IMG/VR virus record: IMGVR_UViG_3300042561_000312
Location: 1 to 26,183 of that record
Length of the DNA: 26,183 nucleotides
Source of the DNA: a virus
Strand: one strand, 5' to 3'
Shown here: positions 8,620 through 18,100 of the stretch, in pieces
Position numbering within the stretch: position 1 is the first letter of the stretch
How the letters are laid out: each line of letters opens with the position of its first letter
Translations under genes and position numbers: made by a program
Notes under the pieces: model-generated
The model's input: only the letters and a program-made list of their open reading frames with translations
The model's database searches: none
What the model was told of the DNA's origin: nothing

Positions 8620-9380
8620 GCTTTTTCTCCGACCTGCTGGGCAGATCGAGCGCGCGCGCGGCGACGCAGGCCGGCGAGCGCGCCATGGGCCGCACGCGTG
8701 AGGGCTTTGACACGGCCGACACTGCGGCGCGCACGGGCTACGACACCGCCACCGGACGGCTCCAGCCGTTCGCACAGACGGCGGGCCGTGGGTACAACCT
8801 CCTGGCGGACAGCTACGGGGTCAACGGCGCCGACGCGCGAAATCAGGCGTTCCAGACTTACGCCTCCGACCCGTTCAACCAGCATTCCGGCCAAGTCACG
8901 CAGAACCAGTTGATGGGCATCATGCGCACGGCGGCGAGCCGAGGCATGGGCAACAGCGGCGCCACGCAACTCGCGATGAGCCGGGCAGGCCTCGAAGCGC
9001 AGGACCGGCGCGTCGGTGACTGGCGGCAAGGTCTTGGCCAGTTTGGGAACCAAGCCATTCCGCTCGCCGGCACGATGGCGGGCATGGATCAATCCTACTA
9101 CGGCGGCGTCGGGGATCGGGCCATGGGCCGGGCCAACGCGCTCAACCAGACCGACATTAACGCGACGATGGCGGCCAATAACGCGAGGATGGCCGGGGTC
9201 AACAACCTGTTCAAGGCGGTGGGTGGCGTCGCACAAATGGCGTTCGGCATGCCGCCGACAGCGTTCGGTGGTGGCGGTGGGCAATCCGGTGGCACGTCGC
9301 CGGGCGGCGTGCCGGTGGGCGGTCAGTGGGGCGAGCCGGCCGGCGGGTATGCTCCCGACCCCCGCCGGCCTTGGGCGTGA
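8616..9380 (+). CDS. Putative DNA ejection/internal virion protein 1 (gp7-like position)
   Basis: 254 aa. The helical N-terminal two-thirds is rich in Gln, Ala, Arg and Gly, with an internal segment (residues about 95-130) dense in small residues and Met. The C-terminal ~50 residues are Gly/Pro-rich and low-complexity (GGGGGQSGG, then PGGVPVGG), probably disordered. It is first of three consecutive proteins occupying the place of P22 gp7, gp20 and gp16, which are ejected with DNA and form a trans-envelope conduit. P22 gp7 is of similar length (229 aa). Start ATG 8616 overlaps the upstream stop. Assignment rests on order and composition. Confidence 0.6.
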   Translation: MSFFSDLLGRSSARAATQAGERAMGRTREGFDTADTAARTGYDTATGRLQPFAQTAGRGYNLLADSYGVNGADARNQAFQTYASDPFNQHSGQVTQNQLMGIMRTAASRGMGNSGATQLAMSRAGLEAQDRRVGDWRQGLGQFGNQAIPLAGTMAGMDQSYYGGVGDRAMGRANALNQTDINATMAANNARMAGVNNLFKAVGGVAQMAFGMPPTAFGGGGGQSGGTSPGGVPVGGQWGEPAGGYAPDPRRPWA

Positions 9381-9389
9381 GGTGAACCG

Positions 9390-11090
9390 ATGCCGCAAAA
9401 CGCACTCGCCGGGTTGATGCGTCAGCCCGCTTGGAATTTCGAGGTTCCCGATGTCAACAACCTTCTCCAGCCCATCCAGGGCGGGATCGACCGGTACAAC
9501 AAGCAGGCGCAGCAGGCCGTCGAGAACGAGCGGGCAGACCAGAGGCTCGGCATGGACCGCGAGCGGCTTGGCTTCGAGCGCTCGCGCATGGCGCGCCAGG
9601 ACGAGAGCGAGCGCCTCACGCGCCTCGGCAAGATGGCCGCCGCGCTGCACACCATGCCGGACACGCCGGAGAAGGCCGCACGAGCAAAGGCGCTGCTCGA
9701 TGGGCACGCCGACCTTGCCCCGCAGTTTGCGCGCTACGGCATCAACGGGGCCGATCCGGTGGCGGCTGTAGGCATGCTGGCGCAGTCGTGGGGCGACTAC
9801 GACCAGCTGGCTAGAACCAAAGCACAAGCCGAGATCAACCGCACCAATGCGTCCACGTCGCTCGCGTCGGCGCAGGCTGAATATTACAGGGCTAAGTCCC
9901 GACCCGACCCGACCCCTGCCGCAGCTGCAGCACCGGCCGCTTCCGACCCGATCGCGCAAGGCTATGGGGTGGATGACGAAGGCAATCTGAGACTGCCGCC
10001 ATCTCAAAGTTCGTCAGGTCCGTCTTATGCCGATCTTCCCGGCCCGACCCGCCTGCCGTCGTCGGGTGCTGTCATGCCGGGCGTGACGATGGCGCGACCG
10101 TTCCCGGAACCGATGCGGCTGGGCGGTCCCATGGATGACATCGAGCGCTCCATGCGGCTCGACGAAGGGCGGCCGCAGGGTGTACGCATCGCGCAGGCCG
10201 GCCCGCCAACCAATTTGCTCAGCGGGCCGCCACCAGGCGCAACGCCACTCGAAAGCTGGCGCAACCAGTCATTCGGCCCGGCTGGCGTACAATCGCCAGA
10301 GGTGCGCGGCATTGTCACCGACGCTGGCCGGAACCGACGCTCCGACCCATTAGCGACGCGCGAGCTACAAGGGCAGCGCGCGCTTGAAAGTGCATCGCCC
10401 GAAGATCAGCAGCGGCTTGCTCGGTTCCGCACTGAGCAGGAGATGTGGACAGGCGTCTACAGGAGACCGCCCCGCGCAGGCTATTACTACGCGCCGGACG
10501 GTCGCGAAATGCCTTTGACAGACAAGAATTTCAAAGGCGACCGCGAGAGCCAAGCTGTCGCTCTCATGAACATGAACAAAATCGAAGCGGCTGGCGACGT
10601 GCTGCTAGGGAAACGCACAGGCCGCGTGGATGAGCGCGGCCAGCCGATCCGGGAAAGCGGCCCGTATTTGGCCACGCGTGCCATTGCGGGCAGCCTGAAC
10701 ATGGGTGACATCGGCCAAGCCTACGCCGACGTGAGGCAAGGCGCGCTCGGCATTGCCTATGCTCTGTCAGGCAAGACCGTCGCCGTCGCGGAAATGAAAA
10801 ACTTTATTGAGGCTTACGGTCCTACGCCACTCGACAGCCCCGAGCGCATTGCCAGCAAAATGCAGCGCATGCGCGACTTTTATCAAGCGCTTCTCACGGC
10901 GTCGCGCGGCGGCGTCAGCTACGAAACGGCGTTTGCGCGCGCTATGGCGGCAACCGGCTTGCGGAACCCGGATGGAACACCCGCGGGTGAGCCAGCCGCA
11001 GCATCCGGCGGAACCCGGCCTCCCCCAGCCAATGACGTTCGCGGCATGTCAACGGAAGATCTGGTGCGGAGGCTGAACAGTGGCCGGTGA
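9390..11090 (+). CDS. Putative DNA ejection/internal virion protein 2 (gp20-like position)
   Basis: 566 aa. Residues about 30-90 are highly charged (Arg/Glu-rich) and look coiled-coil. Residues 150-330 are rich in Pro, Gly, Ser and Ala, with low-complexity runs such as PTPAAAAAPAA, encoded partly by a short GACCC tandem repeat near 9901. The C-terminal part (about 360-540) is more globular, with conserved-looking aromatic and charged residues (YYYAPDGREMPL). An AGGTGA precedes ATG 9390. The composition and syntenic position fit an ejection protein; no enzymatic motif is evident. It overlaps the next gene by 11 nt. Confidence 0.55.
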   Translation: MPQNALAGLMRQPAWNFEVPDVNNLLQPIQGGIDRYNKQAQQAVENERADQRLGMDRERLGFERSRMARQDESERLTRLGKMAAALHTMPDTPEKAARAKALLDGHADLAPQFARYGINGADPVAAVGMLAQSWGDYDQLARTKAQAEINRTNASTSLASAQAEYYRAKSRPDPTPAAAAAPAASDPIAQGYGVDDEGNLRLPPSQSSSGPSYADLPGPTRLPSSGAVMPGVTMARPFPEPMRLGGPMDDIERSMRLDEGRPQGVRIAQAGPPTNLLSGPPPGATPLESWRNQSFGPAGVQSPEVRGIVTDAGRNRRSDPLATRELQGQRALESASPEDQQRLARFRTEQEMWTGVYRRPPRAGYYYAPDGREMPLTDKNFKGDRESQAVALMNMNKIEAAGDVLLGKRTGRVDERGQPIRESGPYLATRAIAGSLNMGDIGQAYADVRQGALGIAYALSGKTVAVAEMKNFIEAYGPTPLDSPERIASKMQRMRDFYQALLTASRGGVSYETAFARAMAATGLRNPDGTPAGEPAAASGGTRPPPANDVRGMSTEDLVRRLNSGR

Positions 11091-14000
11091 AAACCAGACT
11101 CTCGAGATCTATCAGGAGTTGGTAAACCGCAACTCGGTGCCTCCTGAGCACCGGGACACAGTGGACGAGCTTGTGCGCCGTGGCGTGCTCAAACGCGCTG
11201 CTCAGCCACAGTCCCCGCGCAGCGGCCCGGCCAGCACGCAGGAAATCATCGATTACCACAAGCGCGGAGCGACGCCGCAACAGCAAGCCGAAATCGATCG
11301 GGCGTACGCCCCGAGCAGCGGCCAGTGGGGCGACAGCAGCGCGCGGGAGCCGAGCTTCCTCGGCTACGTGGGCGACACGGCAACCTTGGGCGCCAAGGAT
11401 GAAATCTTCGCTGGCATCGCAGCGCCCTTCCGGGCGGTTGGCAATCTAATCCGGCAGCAGCCAGCCGACATTGGCGGCGAATACGATCAGCAATTGCGGC
11501 TCAACCGCATCCGGCGCGACATTGACAAAGCCGGTTATGGCTCTGGCGTGTCCGGTGTCGCGGGCGCGGTTGCCGGCGGTGCGCTGGTGGCTCCGGCGAG
11601 TGGCGCACTGGCGGCAGGCCAAGCCGTTGCCCAGCCATTCCTGCGCCAGATCGCGACGATGGCTCCGGCGCTTGCGGTGACAGGCGCCAAGATCGGCGGC
11701 GCTGATGCCTATTTGAGCGCGGACGGATCAACGGACCCCAATGCCGGGCTGTTTGACAATGCGGCAGAGCGCGCGCGTTCGGTGCCCCTCGGCGCTGCGG
11801 CGGGTGCTGCGGGCGCTGTGGCGCTTGGCACCGGACTAGCGTCAGCGCTGAGGCTGAGGGACGTATATCGCGATCGCGGAGCCGCCACGGCTGCGGCCAA
11901 TCAAACGCGGTTCGATGAAGCGCGCGCGGCCGGCATCGACAACCCGATGCCGGCGATCGTCTCCGAGGGTCCGATCATGGATCGGGCGACGCGCACCTCT
12001 GGCGCCATGTTGGGCGGCTCTCCCGTCAGCGGTGTTGCGCGCGAGAACATCAACCAGCTTTCGACCGCGCTTAACAGAACGCTTGCAGCCCCGATCGATG
12101 GACGAACGGCCGGAGACCTTGGGTTGTCTATTCAGGACGATCTAAGGCGCGCAGTAACGCAGCGGTCGATCCCATCAAACCGCATGCGCGACATGCCGTC
12201 CGATGAGCTACAGGCTATCGCCGGCCGCGTTAGTGATGAGGGGTTCGAACCGCCGCGTCCTCGCGTCGATCCCGTGCGACCGCGACCAATCGACGAGATT
12301 CAGCCGCGTGACGTAGGGCCTGAACCAACGTTCGAGGCATTGACCACGGCGCGCGAACGCCGCCAGCGCCAACTTGACGACAAGATCGCGGAGATCCGTG
12401 CAGCGACGGAGCAGCACAACACGTTTGAGGCCGGGCGAGCGGAAGCGGTGAAGCGTTATCCGCAATTGGCGGAACACGAAAGGCTGGCCAAGCGCGAGCA
12501 GGAGTTGCGGGACGCGTACGACAAGATCGTTCAGGACGGCGGAATTGCTGGCGGCTTCATGCCGTGGCGCCGGTCTCAGACGACTTCCAGTCGATCTGGG
12601 GACATGAACGGGCGCATTTCGCCTGTCGATACCTACCGCGCCGCCAGCGATGCGGAGTTGGCAAGGCTGCAACAAGAGCATCGAGCCGTCACCGCGCAAA
12701 TGAAGCAGCTTGAGCCAGACTTAGCTATCGCTCGCGAGGCGTTGGCTCGGTACGGAGACCCGGCGCAACGTATCGAATATATCCGTCGGCTGCATTCTGA
12801 ACGTGAGCAGCTTGAAGGAATGACCACCAGCATCAGAGCCGCTGAAGCAAGCAACCGCGCGCGCTACGAGACCGACCTTGCTCGCCACTCTGAGGAGCGC
12901 CAGCGCGCTACCGCCGAAGCGCTAGAGGAGAACGCTCGCCGCCGCGCAACGGCAGAACGCGAGGCCAACGACGCGACGTTTGCCGCGCAACGCGCCGCAG
13001 ACGAGCGCTATCAAGCACAGATCCGCGAAGGCAACACCGGGTTTCGCATCGGCAACAGCCGGGAGAGCTACCCGTCTGAGATCAGTGCAGCCTATGAGCT
13101 GGCCGGACGGGCAGCGCCCAGGGGGCGCGTTTTGCCGCTCGGTGACGGCGTGTCCAGAACGGCGACCACTCGATTGCTCGACGACGTGGCGCGCGAAGCG
13201 CGTGGCAGCTTGGCAATTCGAGACTTCGACGGCCGCGTGTTCGATCCTGAAAGTGGCGGTCTATCCCGTCCGTTCTATGATTATCTGGCCAAGCACATCA
13301 ACGGCGACATGGCCGCCCGCATCAACGAGCTGGCCATGCGCCGCAGCGGCGCCACTGCGGGCATCGCGCCCAACGACATGCGCAACTTGATGCGGGATCT
13401 CCGCCGGGTAGAGCAGGCTATAGAGGACTCCAAATTCGGGCCAAGCCCGATGACAGGAGACCAGGCGCTTATTCGCCGCCTGCGGGGGGCCCTGATGGAG
13501 GACTTCGCCGGCCAGTTGCGCGGCATGGGCGACGTGCCGTCCTTCCGCAACGCAGAAGGCGATTTCAACGTGCTGCCCGGCGACCGCTATCGCACACGGT
13601 CACAGCTCGGGGAAGACGCCAAGCCGTCCGATGCGACGTATTTCGTTTCGCCCGAGCACATGCAGATGCTGACGCGCGGAGATGTCGAAGCCGGGGGGCG
13701 CATGACCTCGGTTCCGGCTACTCTGTCCCTGGTCAACGAAGGCAACCGGCTCGGCTGGCGCGACAACAGAACGGGTAGGTTCGATCGGGCGCGCCTCGTG
13801 CCGTTTTCGCGCCAACCCGAGCCAGGAATGGTTCCAATCCAAGTATGGGACGACGGCCATCGCGTCGCGTTTGGCTCCCCGGTAGTATCGAGGCCGCCGC
13901 GCGAGGGCGAGCGGTCGGCGTCTATGTTCCAGAATGCCGATCGGCAGCAAGCGCAGTTTTACGACGAGATCAGGCGGCCGCTTCACAAGATCTTCGGGGA

Positions 14001-14616
14001 CAAGGTTGACCCGGTTCAGGCGATGGACCGGCTTGTGAAAGCGGCGGAAACCGGCGAAACGCAGATGCTCGGCGCGTTCATGCGGGTAATGTCCGAGAAA
14101 AGCGACCCACGCAAAGGGCTGGCCGCGATCGTCCATCATGCGACCGGAGGCGGCACGAATATCTCGCGCTTCGGTGAGTTCTGGCGAGGGCTCAATCCCG
14201 CTTCGCGCCGTGTGCTTACAGTCGGCAGCCCTAACCAAGCCTTGGCCCGTGAGCTCGACAATTTCGCGCGCGTTGGCCAGCGGCTTGAAAAATACATGTC
14301 GGCCAGCAAGCGGGCATCGGTCGATGTCGCCTCTATCGGTCACATCCCCACGACAACGGTAGTTGCCGCCACTGTCGGCTGGCAGGCGGCGCTTGGGCTC
14401 ATCGCCGCCAATGCTCTAGGGGCTCGGGTGCTGACTTCGCCGCGTCTTGTTCGGTGGTTGACGGCAGTTCCCAACGTCGGCCGGGGCGGCTTTGAAAGCC
14501 CAGAGTTTGCCCGGCACATGGCGCGCCTTGGGGCCATGGCCGGAACTGGCCCTGTGGAAGAAAGAGACACCGCGCGGCGCATGCATGCTGCGTTCAAGCA
14601 ACGGTCCTTGAACTAG
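11080..14616 (+). CDS. Large internal virion/ejection protein (gp16-like position)
   Basis: 1178 aa, starting at GTG 11080 after a strong GGAGG, inside the end of the previous gene. Residues about 85-150 hold a GYVGDTATLGAKDEIFAGI block plus a YDQQLRLNRIR helix, a module I recall from large phage ejection proteins. Two Gly/Ala-rich glycine-zipper segments follow (about 150-180 and 228-255), and a third hydrophobic segment lies near 1088-1115; these could insert in host membranes during ejection. The middle (about 415-650) is strongly charged coiled-coil. About 780-950 is a mixed globular region. No transglycosylase or protease motif was recognised. Probably expressed as a unit with the two upstream ejection candidates. 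Confidence 0.65.
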   Translation: MAGENQTLEIYQELVNRNSVPPEHRDTVDELVRRGVLKRAAQPQSPRSGPASTQEIIDYHKRGATPQQQAEIDRAYAPSSGQWGDSSAREPSFLGYVGDTATLGAKDEIFAGIAAPFRAVGNLIRQQPADIGGEYDQQLRLNRIRRDIDKAGYGSGVSGVAGAVAGGALVAPASGALAAGQAVAQPFLRQIATMAPALAVTGAKIGGADAYLSADGSTDPNAGLFDNAAERARSVPLGAAAGAAGAVALGTGLASALRLRDVYRDRGAATAAANQTRFDEARAAGIDNPMPAIVSEGPIMDRATRTSGAMLGGSPVSGVARENINQLSTALNRTLAAPIDGRTAGDLGLSIQDDLRRAVTQRSIPSNRMRDMPSDELQAIAGRVSDEGFEPPRPRVDPVRPRPIDEIQPRDVGPEPTFEALTTARERRQRQLDDKIAEIRAATEQHNTFEAGRAEAVKRYPQLAEHERLAKREQELRDAYDKIVQDGGIAGGFMPWRRSQTTSSRSGDMNGRISPVDTYRAASDAELARLQQEHRAVTAQMKQLEPDLAIAREALARYGDPAQRIEYIRRLHSEREQLEGMTTSIRAAEASNRARYETDLARHSEERQRATAEALEENARRRATAEREANDATFAAQRAADERYQAQIREGNTGFRIGNSRESYPSEISAAYELAGRAAPRGRVLPLGDGVSRTATTRLLDDVAREARGSLAIRDFDGRVFDPESGGLSRPFYDYLAKHINGDMAARINELAMRRSGATAGIAPNDMRNLMRDLRRVEQAIEDSKFGPSPMTGDQALIRRLRGALMEDFAGQLRGMGDVPSFRNAEGDFNVLPGDRYRTRSQLGEDAKPSDATYFVSPEHMQMLTRGDVEAGGRMTSVPATLSLVNEGNRLGWRDNRTGRFDRARLVPFSRQPEPGMVPIQVWDDGHRVAFGSPVVSRPPREGERSASMFQNADRQQAQFYDEIRRPLHKIFGDKVDPVQAMDRLVKAAETGETQMLGAFMRVMSEKSDPRKGLAAIVHHATGGGTNISRFGEFWRGLNPASRRVLTVGSPNQALARELDNFARVGQRLEKYMSASKRASVDVASIGHIPTTTVVAATVGWQAALGLIAANALGARVLTSPRLVRWLTAVPNVGRGGFESPEFARHMARLGAMAGTGPVEERDTARRMHAAFKQRSLN

Positions 14617-14626
14617 GGGAAAAGCC

Positions 14627-15115
14627 ATGGCTGGCGGGGTTCGCAACTATTTATCTGACCCATACGTTCCGTACGACGAAGAGCAGTCTATGCCTGTTCC
14701 CGATGAGGCAATCACCAACGGCTTTGTAAACGCTCGACTTAGCCCCCGGCTGCCGAATGGCGTCAACCGGCTGCTCAATGATAAAGGATACCCCGGTATG
14801 GGGTATCCCGGAGGAGGCGGAAGACCGCAGATGTCGGCATCGCCCGTGAACATGCTTGCTCAGGAACCAAGAATTTCTGAGTACGACATGTACGGCCTCT
14901 ACCACGGCGGCAATTCCGCCGCACGCGGCTATCGCGGGATGGACGAAGCGTCTCCGGTCAACAGGTTTCTCAATCAGCGTTTAGGCGACAGAATGAGCCG
15001 CGGGAGCTTGTCGCCTGCGCCGGGGCCGCAGATGTCCTTGCAAGAGTTCATGGTCAAATATGGTCGCGGCCCGGCCACTGATTCAGAGATCATGATGGTT
15101 TACGACTTCCGCTGA
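14627..15115 (+). CDS. Hypothetical 162-aa virion-region protein
   Basis: Starts at ATG 14627 after AGGGGAAAA, 10 nt past the large ejection gene. The sequence is rich in Gly, Pro, Met, Asn and Tyr and looks largely disordered. It has two related short segments, PNGVNRLLNDK (about residues 43-53) and ASPVNRFLNQR (about 107-117), plus a GYPGMGYPGGGG run. The C-terminus SLQEFMVKYGRGPATDSEIMMVYDF is the most structured part. No known family recognised. The DNA for residues about 54-61 contains a perfect 9-bp inverted repeat. Likely a small virion component given its location. Confidence 0.5.
   Translation: MAGGVRNYLSDPYVPYDEEQSMPVPDEAITNGFVNARLSPRLPNGVNRLLNDKGYPGMGYPGGGGRPQMSASPVNMLAQEPRISEYDMYGLYHGGNSAARGYRGMDEASPVNRFLNQRLGDRMSRGSLSPAPGPQMSLQEFMVKYGRGPATDSEIMMVYDFR
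14786..14808 (+). repeat. Perfect 9-bp inverted repeat inside a coding region
   Basis: GGATACCCC (14786-14794) and GGGGTATCC (14800-14808) flank a 5-nt loop GGTAT. It lies within the 162-aa gene and encodes the GYPGMGYPG segment, so repeated Gly-Tyr-Pro codons partly explain it. No T-run follows. Confidence 0.6.
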
Positions 15116-15175
15116 GCAGCGCCCAACCCTTGTAACATCTTGTCTCGCGTATCCTGACCACAGGAACGACGACCT

Positions 15176-18100
15176 ATGCCCGACGCTGGATTTGTATTTC
15201 CGCCCGCTTTCAGGGTGGCGACCGACGCCATGGCTGTTGCTGCCGGCGGAACGGTTGAATTTTATCTGGCCGGGACGAACACGGCGACCAACGTCTACAG
15301 CGATTCCACGCTGCTCACGAGTCTCGGCAGCACGGTCTATCTGGACTCCGGCGGGCACCCGGTGGCGGGGTCTGGCTCGACCACCAAGGTCGTCGCCTAC
15401 ACCGGCGCGGCGCTGATCAAGCTGATCGTCAAGGACTCCGGCGGCGCTACGCTCGGCACCTACGACAACGTGCGCTGCTCTCAGGACACGAGCGGCATTT
15501 CTGGCGGCGGCTCAGACGGTGCTGTCGAGACGATCGTCTCGAAAACCGCTGACTATACGGTGCTTGCGGCCGACGACGGCACGCTGTTTGCCTGCGATCC
15601 AAGCGGCGGGACGTTCGCCCTGACGCTGCCCTCTGCCGTCACGGTGGGCGACGGGTACGAAGTCGCGATCCGCCACTCCGGCACGACCACGACCAATCGC
15701 GTGCGCGTGGTCACGACGAGCTCGCAGACCATTGCAATCGACGGCCTAGCCGTGTCGGCCTGCACGCTGGTCGGCGGCGGCGAGGTCATCAGGCTTGCGA
15801 GCAACGGCGGCAATTGGGTCTGCACCGACCACACCGCGCCCAAGATCTCCGAGAACATGCCGTTGCCGATTGCGGATCGGCTGTCGTCTCCACCCGGCTC
15901 GCCCACCACCGGGGCTTGGTACATCGTCGCCTCGAGCCCAACCGGGGCTTGGTTCACGTTCTCTCAGCACGATCTCGTGCGCTCAGACGGACAGGGCGGC
16001 TGGCATCGCTACACGCCCACGGCGGATTGCGGATGGCTTGGCTACCTGCAAGACGAAGATCTGCTAGTGCAGTTCCGCGGTTCCGCGTGGGTGGACCTGT
16101 CGAACATCGCCGCCCCGACGACGACGACCCTTGGACACATCACGGTCGCACATCAGCTTTCCGATGGGACAGTCGGCGGCGCTGTCGGCGCGTCGAGCAA
16201 TACGTGGTACACGCGCGCACTCAACACGACGGTCAAAGCAGGCACTGGCACGCTGAGCGGCGTCGCGCTGGCCACCAACACCCTGACCAACGTTCCGGCT
16301 GGCACATATTTCTGGAGTGCCGCGCTGAAGTTCGGCAAGGTCAACGGCGCTCAATTCCGGATTCGAGGCACGACGGCAGGAATCCTCGATTACTCCCCCA
16401 CAGTGGCCGTCACCTCCACTGACGAGCAAAATCAGGTGCTGCCCGCGTTCGGCGTGTTTACCATCGCTGCGTCAGATACGATCTACATTGAAAACGCTGT
16501 CTCCGCGAATGCGAACGACACGTCCGCAGCCGGCGCAGCCGCTGCGCTGACAGGCGTCACCGAGGTCTATGCGACGCTGACGCTGGTTGATCTGACCGCG
16601 ACGCAGGGTCCACAGGGCGCGCAGGGGATCCAGGGTAACACCGGCGCTGCCGGGCTGCCGTGGTCGTTTGCAACATCTACCTCAATGGACAATCCAGGCG
16701 CGGGGTATCTGCGGCTCAACAATGCGACTCTCGCGAGCGTGACGGCCGCTGCCATTTCGGACAACTGCGGCCTTTCGGGCAACCCCGATGTAGCCGCGTG
16801 GGTGCTGGGCTGGGACGATTCGACGACGCAGACGAACCGGGGCACGCTTGTCCTGAAAAAGGCAACGGCCCAGCATAATGTCGCTATCTACGAGGTGACA
16901 GGAGCGTCCACAGACAACAGCGGTTGGACCCAACTTGCCCTCACCCACGTTAGCAGTAGCGGGGCGTTTGCGGCGGATGACCAGCTATTTGTTGAGTTTT
17001 CCGCGACGGGCGACAGCGGCACGAGTGACCTGGTTGTCACCACGTCAACGGACGGCCAGATCAAGCAGGGCGGCGACCGCCTCCTGCACACGTTCACTCA
17101 TCCGACCGGCTCGAGCGCCGTGCCGGATGGGCGCAATATCTTCCTCGGGCGCAACGCCGGCAATTTCACGCTTGGCTCCGGCGCCACCTCGACCTCACAC
17201 GCCAGCCACCTAATCGGCATTGGAGTCGAAACGCTAGACGCAGTGACCACCGGCGGCGACATGGTCGCGATCGGATCGTCTGCGCTTGGCGCAGCGACGA
17301 CGGGAAGCTCCGCGGTCGGCATTGGCCGGTCAGCGCTTGGCTCGCTGACGAGCGGGTCCGCCCATGTCGCCATCGGTCTGCGCGCGATGCAGTCCGCGAC
17401 GACGGCCACCACGTGTGTTGCCATTGGCCAGGATGCCATGGCCGCCGCAACGACCTCGTTTGCAAGCATCGGCATTGGCGTCCAAGCGCTGCTCGCGTTG
17501 ACCACGGGCAACGACAACATTGCCCTCGGCAACAACGCCGGGCGGGGCGTCACGACCGCCGGGCAGAACATCGCGATCGGCAACGAAACCCTGCGCACGG
17601 GCAACTCAGCGCGCAACATCGCAATCGGAACTGGAGCGCTCAACAAGCTGACGAGCGGAGACTATCAGGTCGCGATTGGTCACGAGGCATCCTACTATCA
17701 GACGAGCGGCGTCAATGGCGTGATGGTCGGGTATCAGGCCGGGCGCGGCGTCGATGGCGTCACCACGGCGCGCTGGTGCACAGGCATCGGGTTCCAGGCG
17801 CTGACGGGGATCACGACCGGCGAGGCCAACACGGCGCTCGGATGGTCGGCGGGCGCTGCCGTCACGACGGGCGCTGGTAACACGTTCATCGGTTCGTCGA
17901 GCGGCCTCTATGGCACCACGGCCGAGCAGAACACCGCTGTCGGCGCCTACACGATGGGCGCGCAGTCCGCGACGCTCGGCAATACGTCGAGCTACAACGT
18001 CGCGGTCGGTGTCTACGCGCTGCGGGCCATCCAGTCTGGCGACGGCGGGAACACTGCGGTCGGCTACGAGGCCGGCCGCACGATCACCACAGGCTTTGAC

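Noticed and set aside
9898-9917. GACCC pentanucleotide tandem repeat
   Set aside because: Only three to four copies, in a low-complexity Pro/Ala linker; a frame-changing slippage role is not supported because a longer homologous frame is not seen.
8529-10007. 492-codon minus-strand open frame opposite two ejection candidates
   Set aside because: Arg/His-rich shadow composition and no recognisable domain; the plus-strand genes have ribosome-binding sites and coupled junctions.
15116-15175. Promoter before the tail fibre (TTGTAA ... TATCCT)
   Set aside because: Spacing is about 14 nt and both hexamers are weak; the fibre is more likely read from the upstream late transcript.
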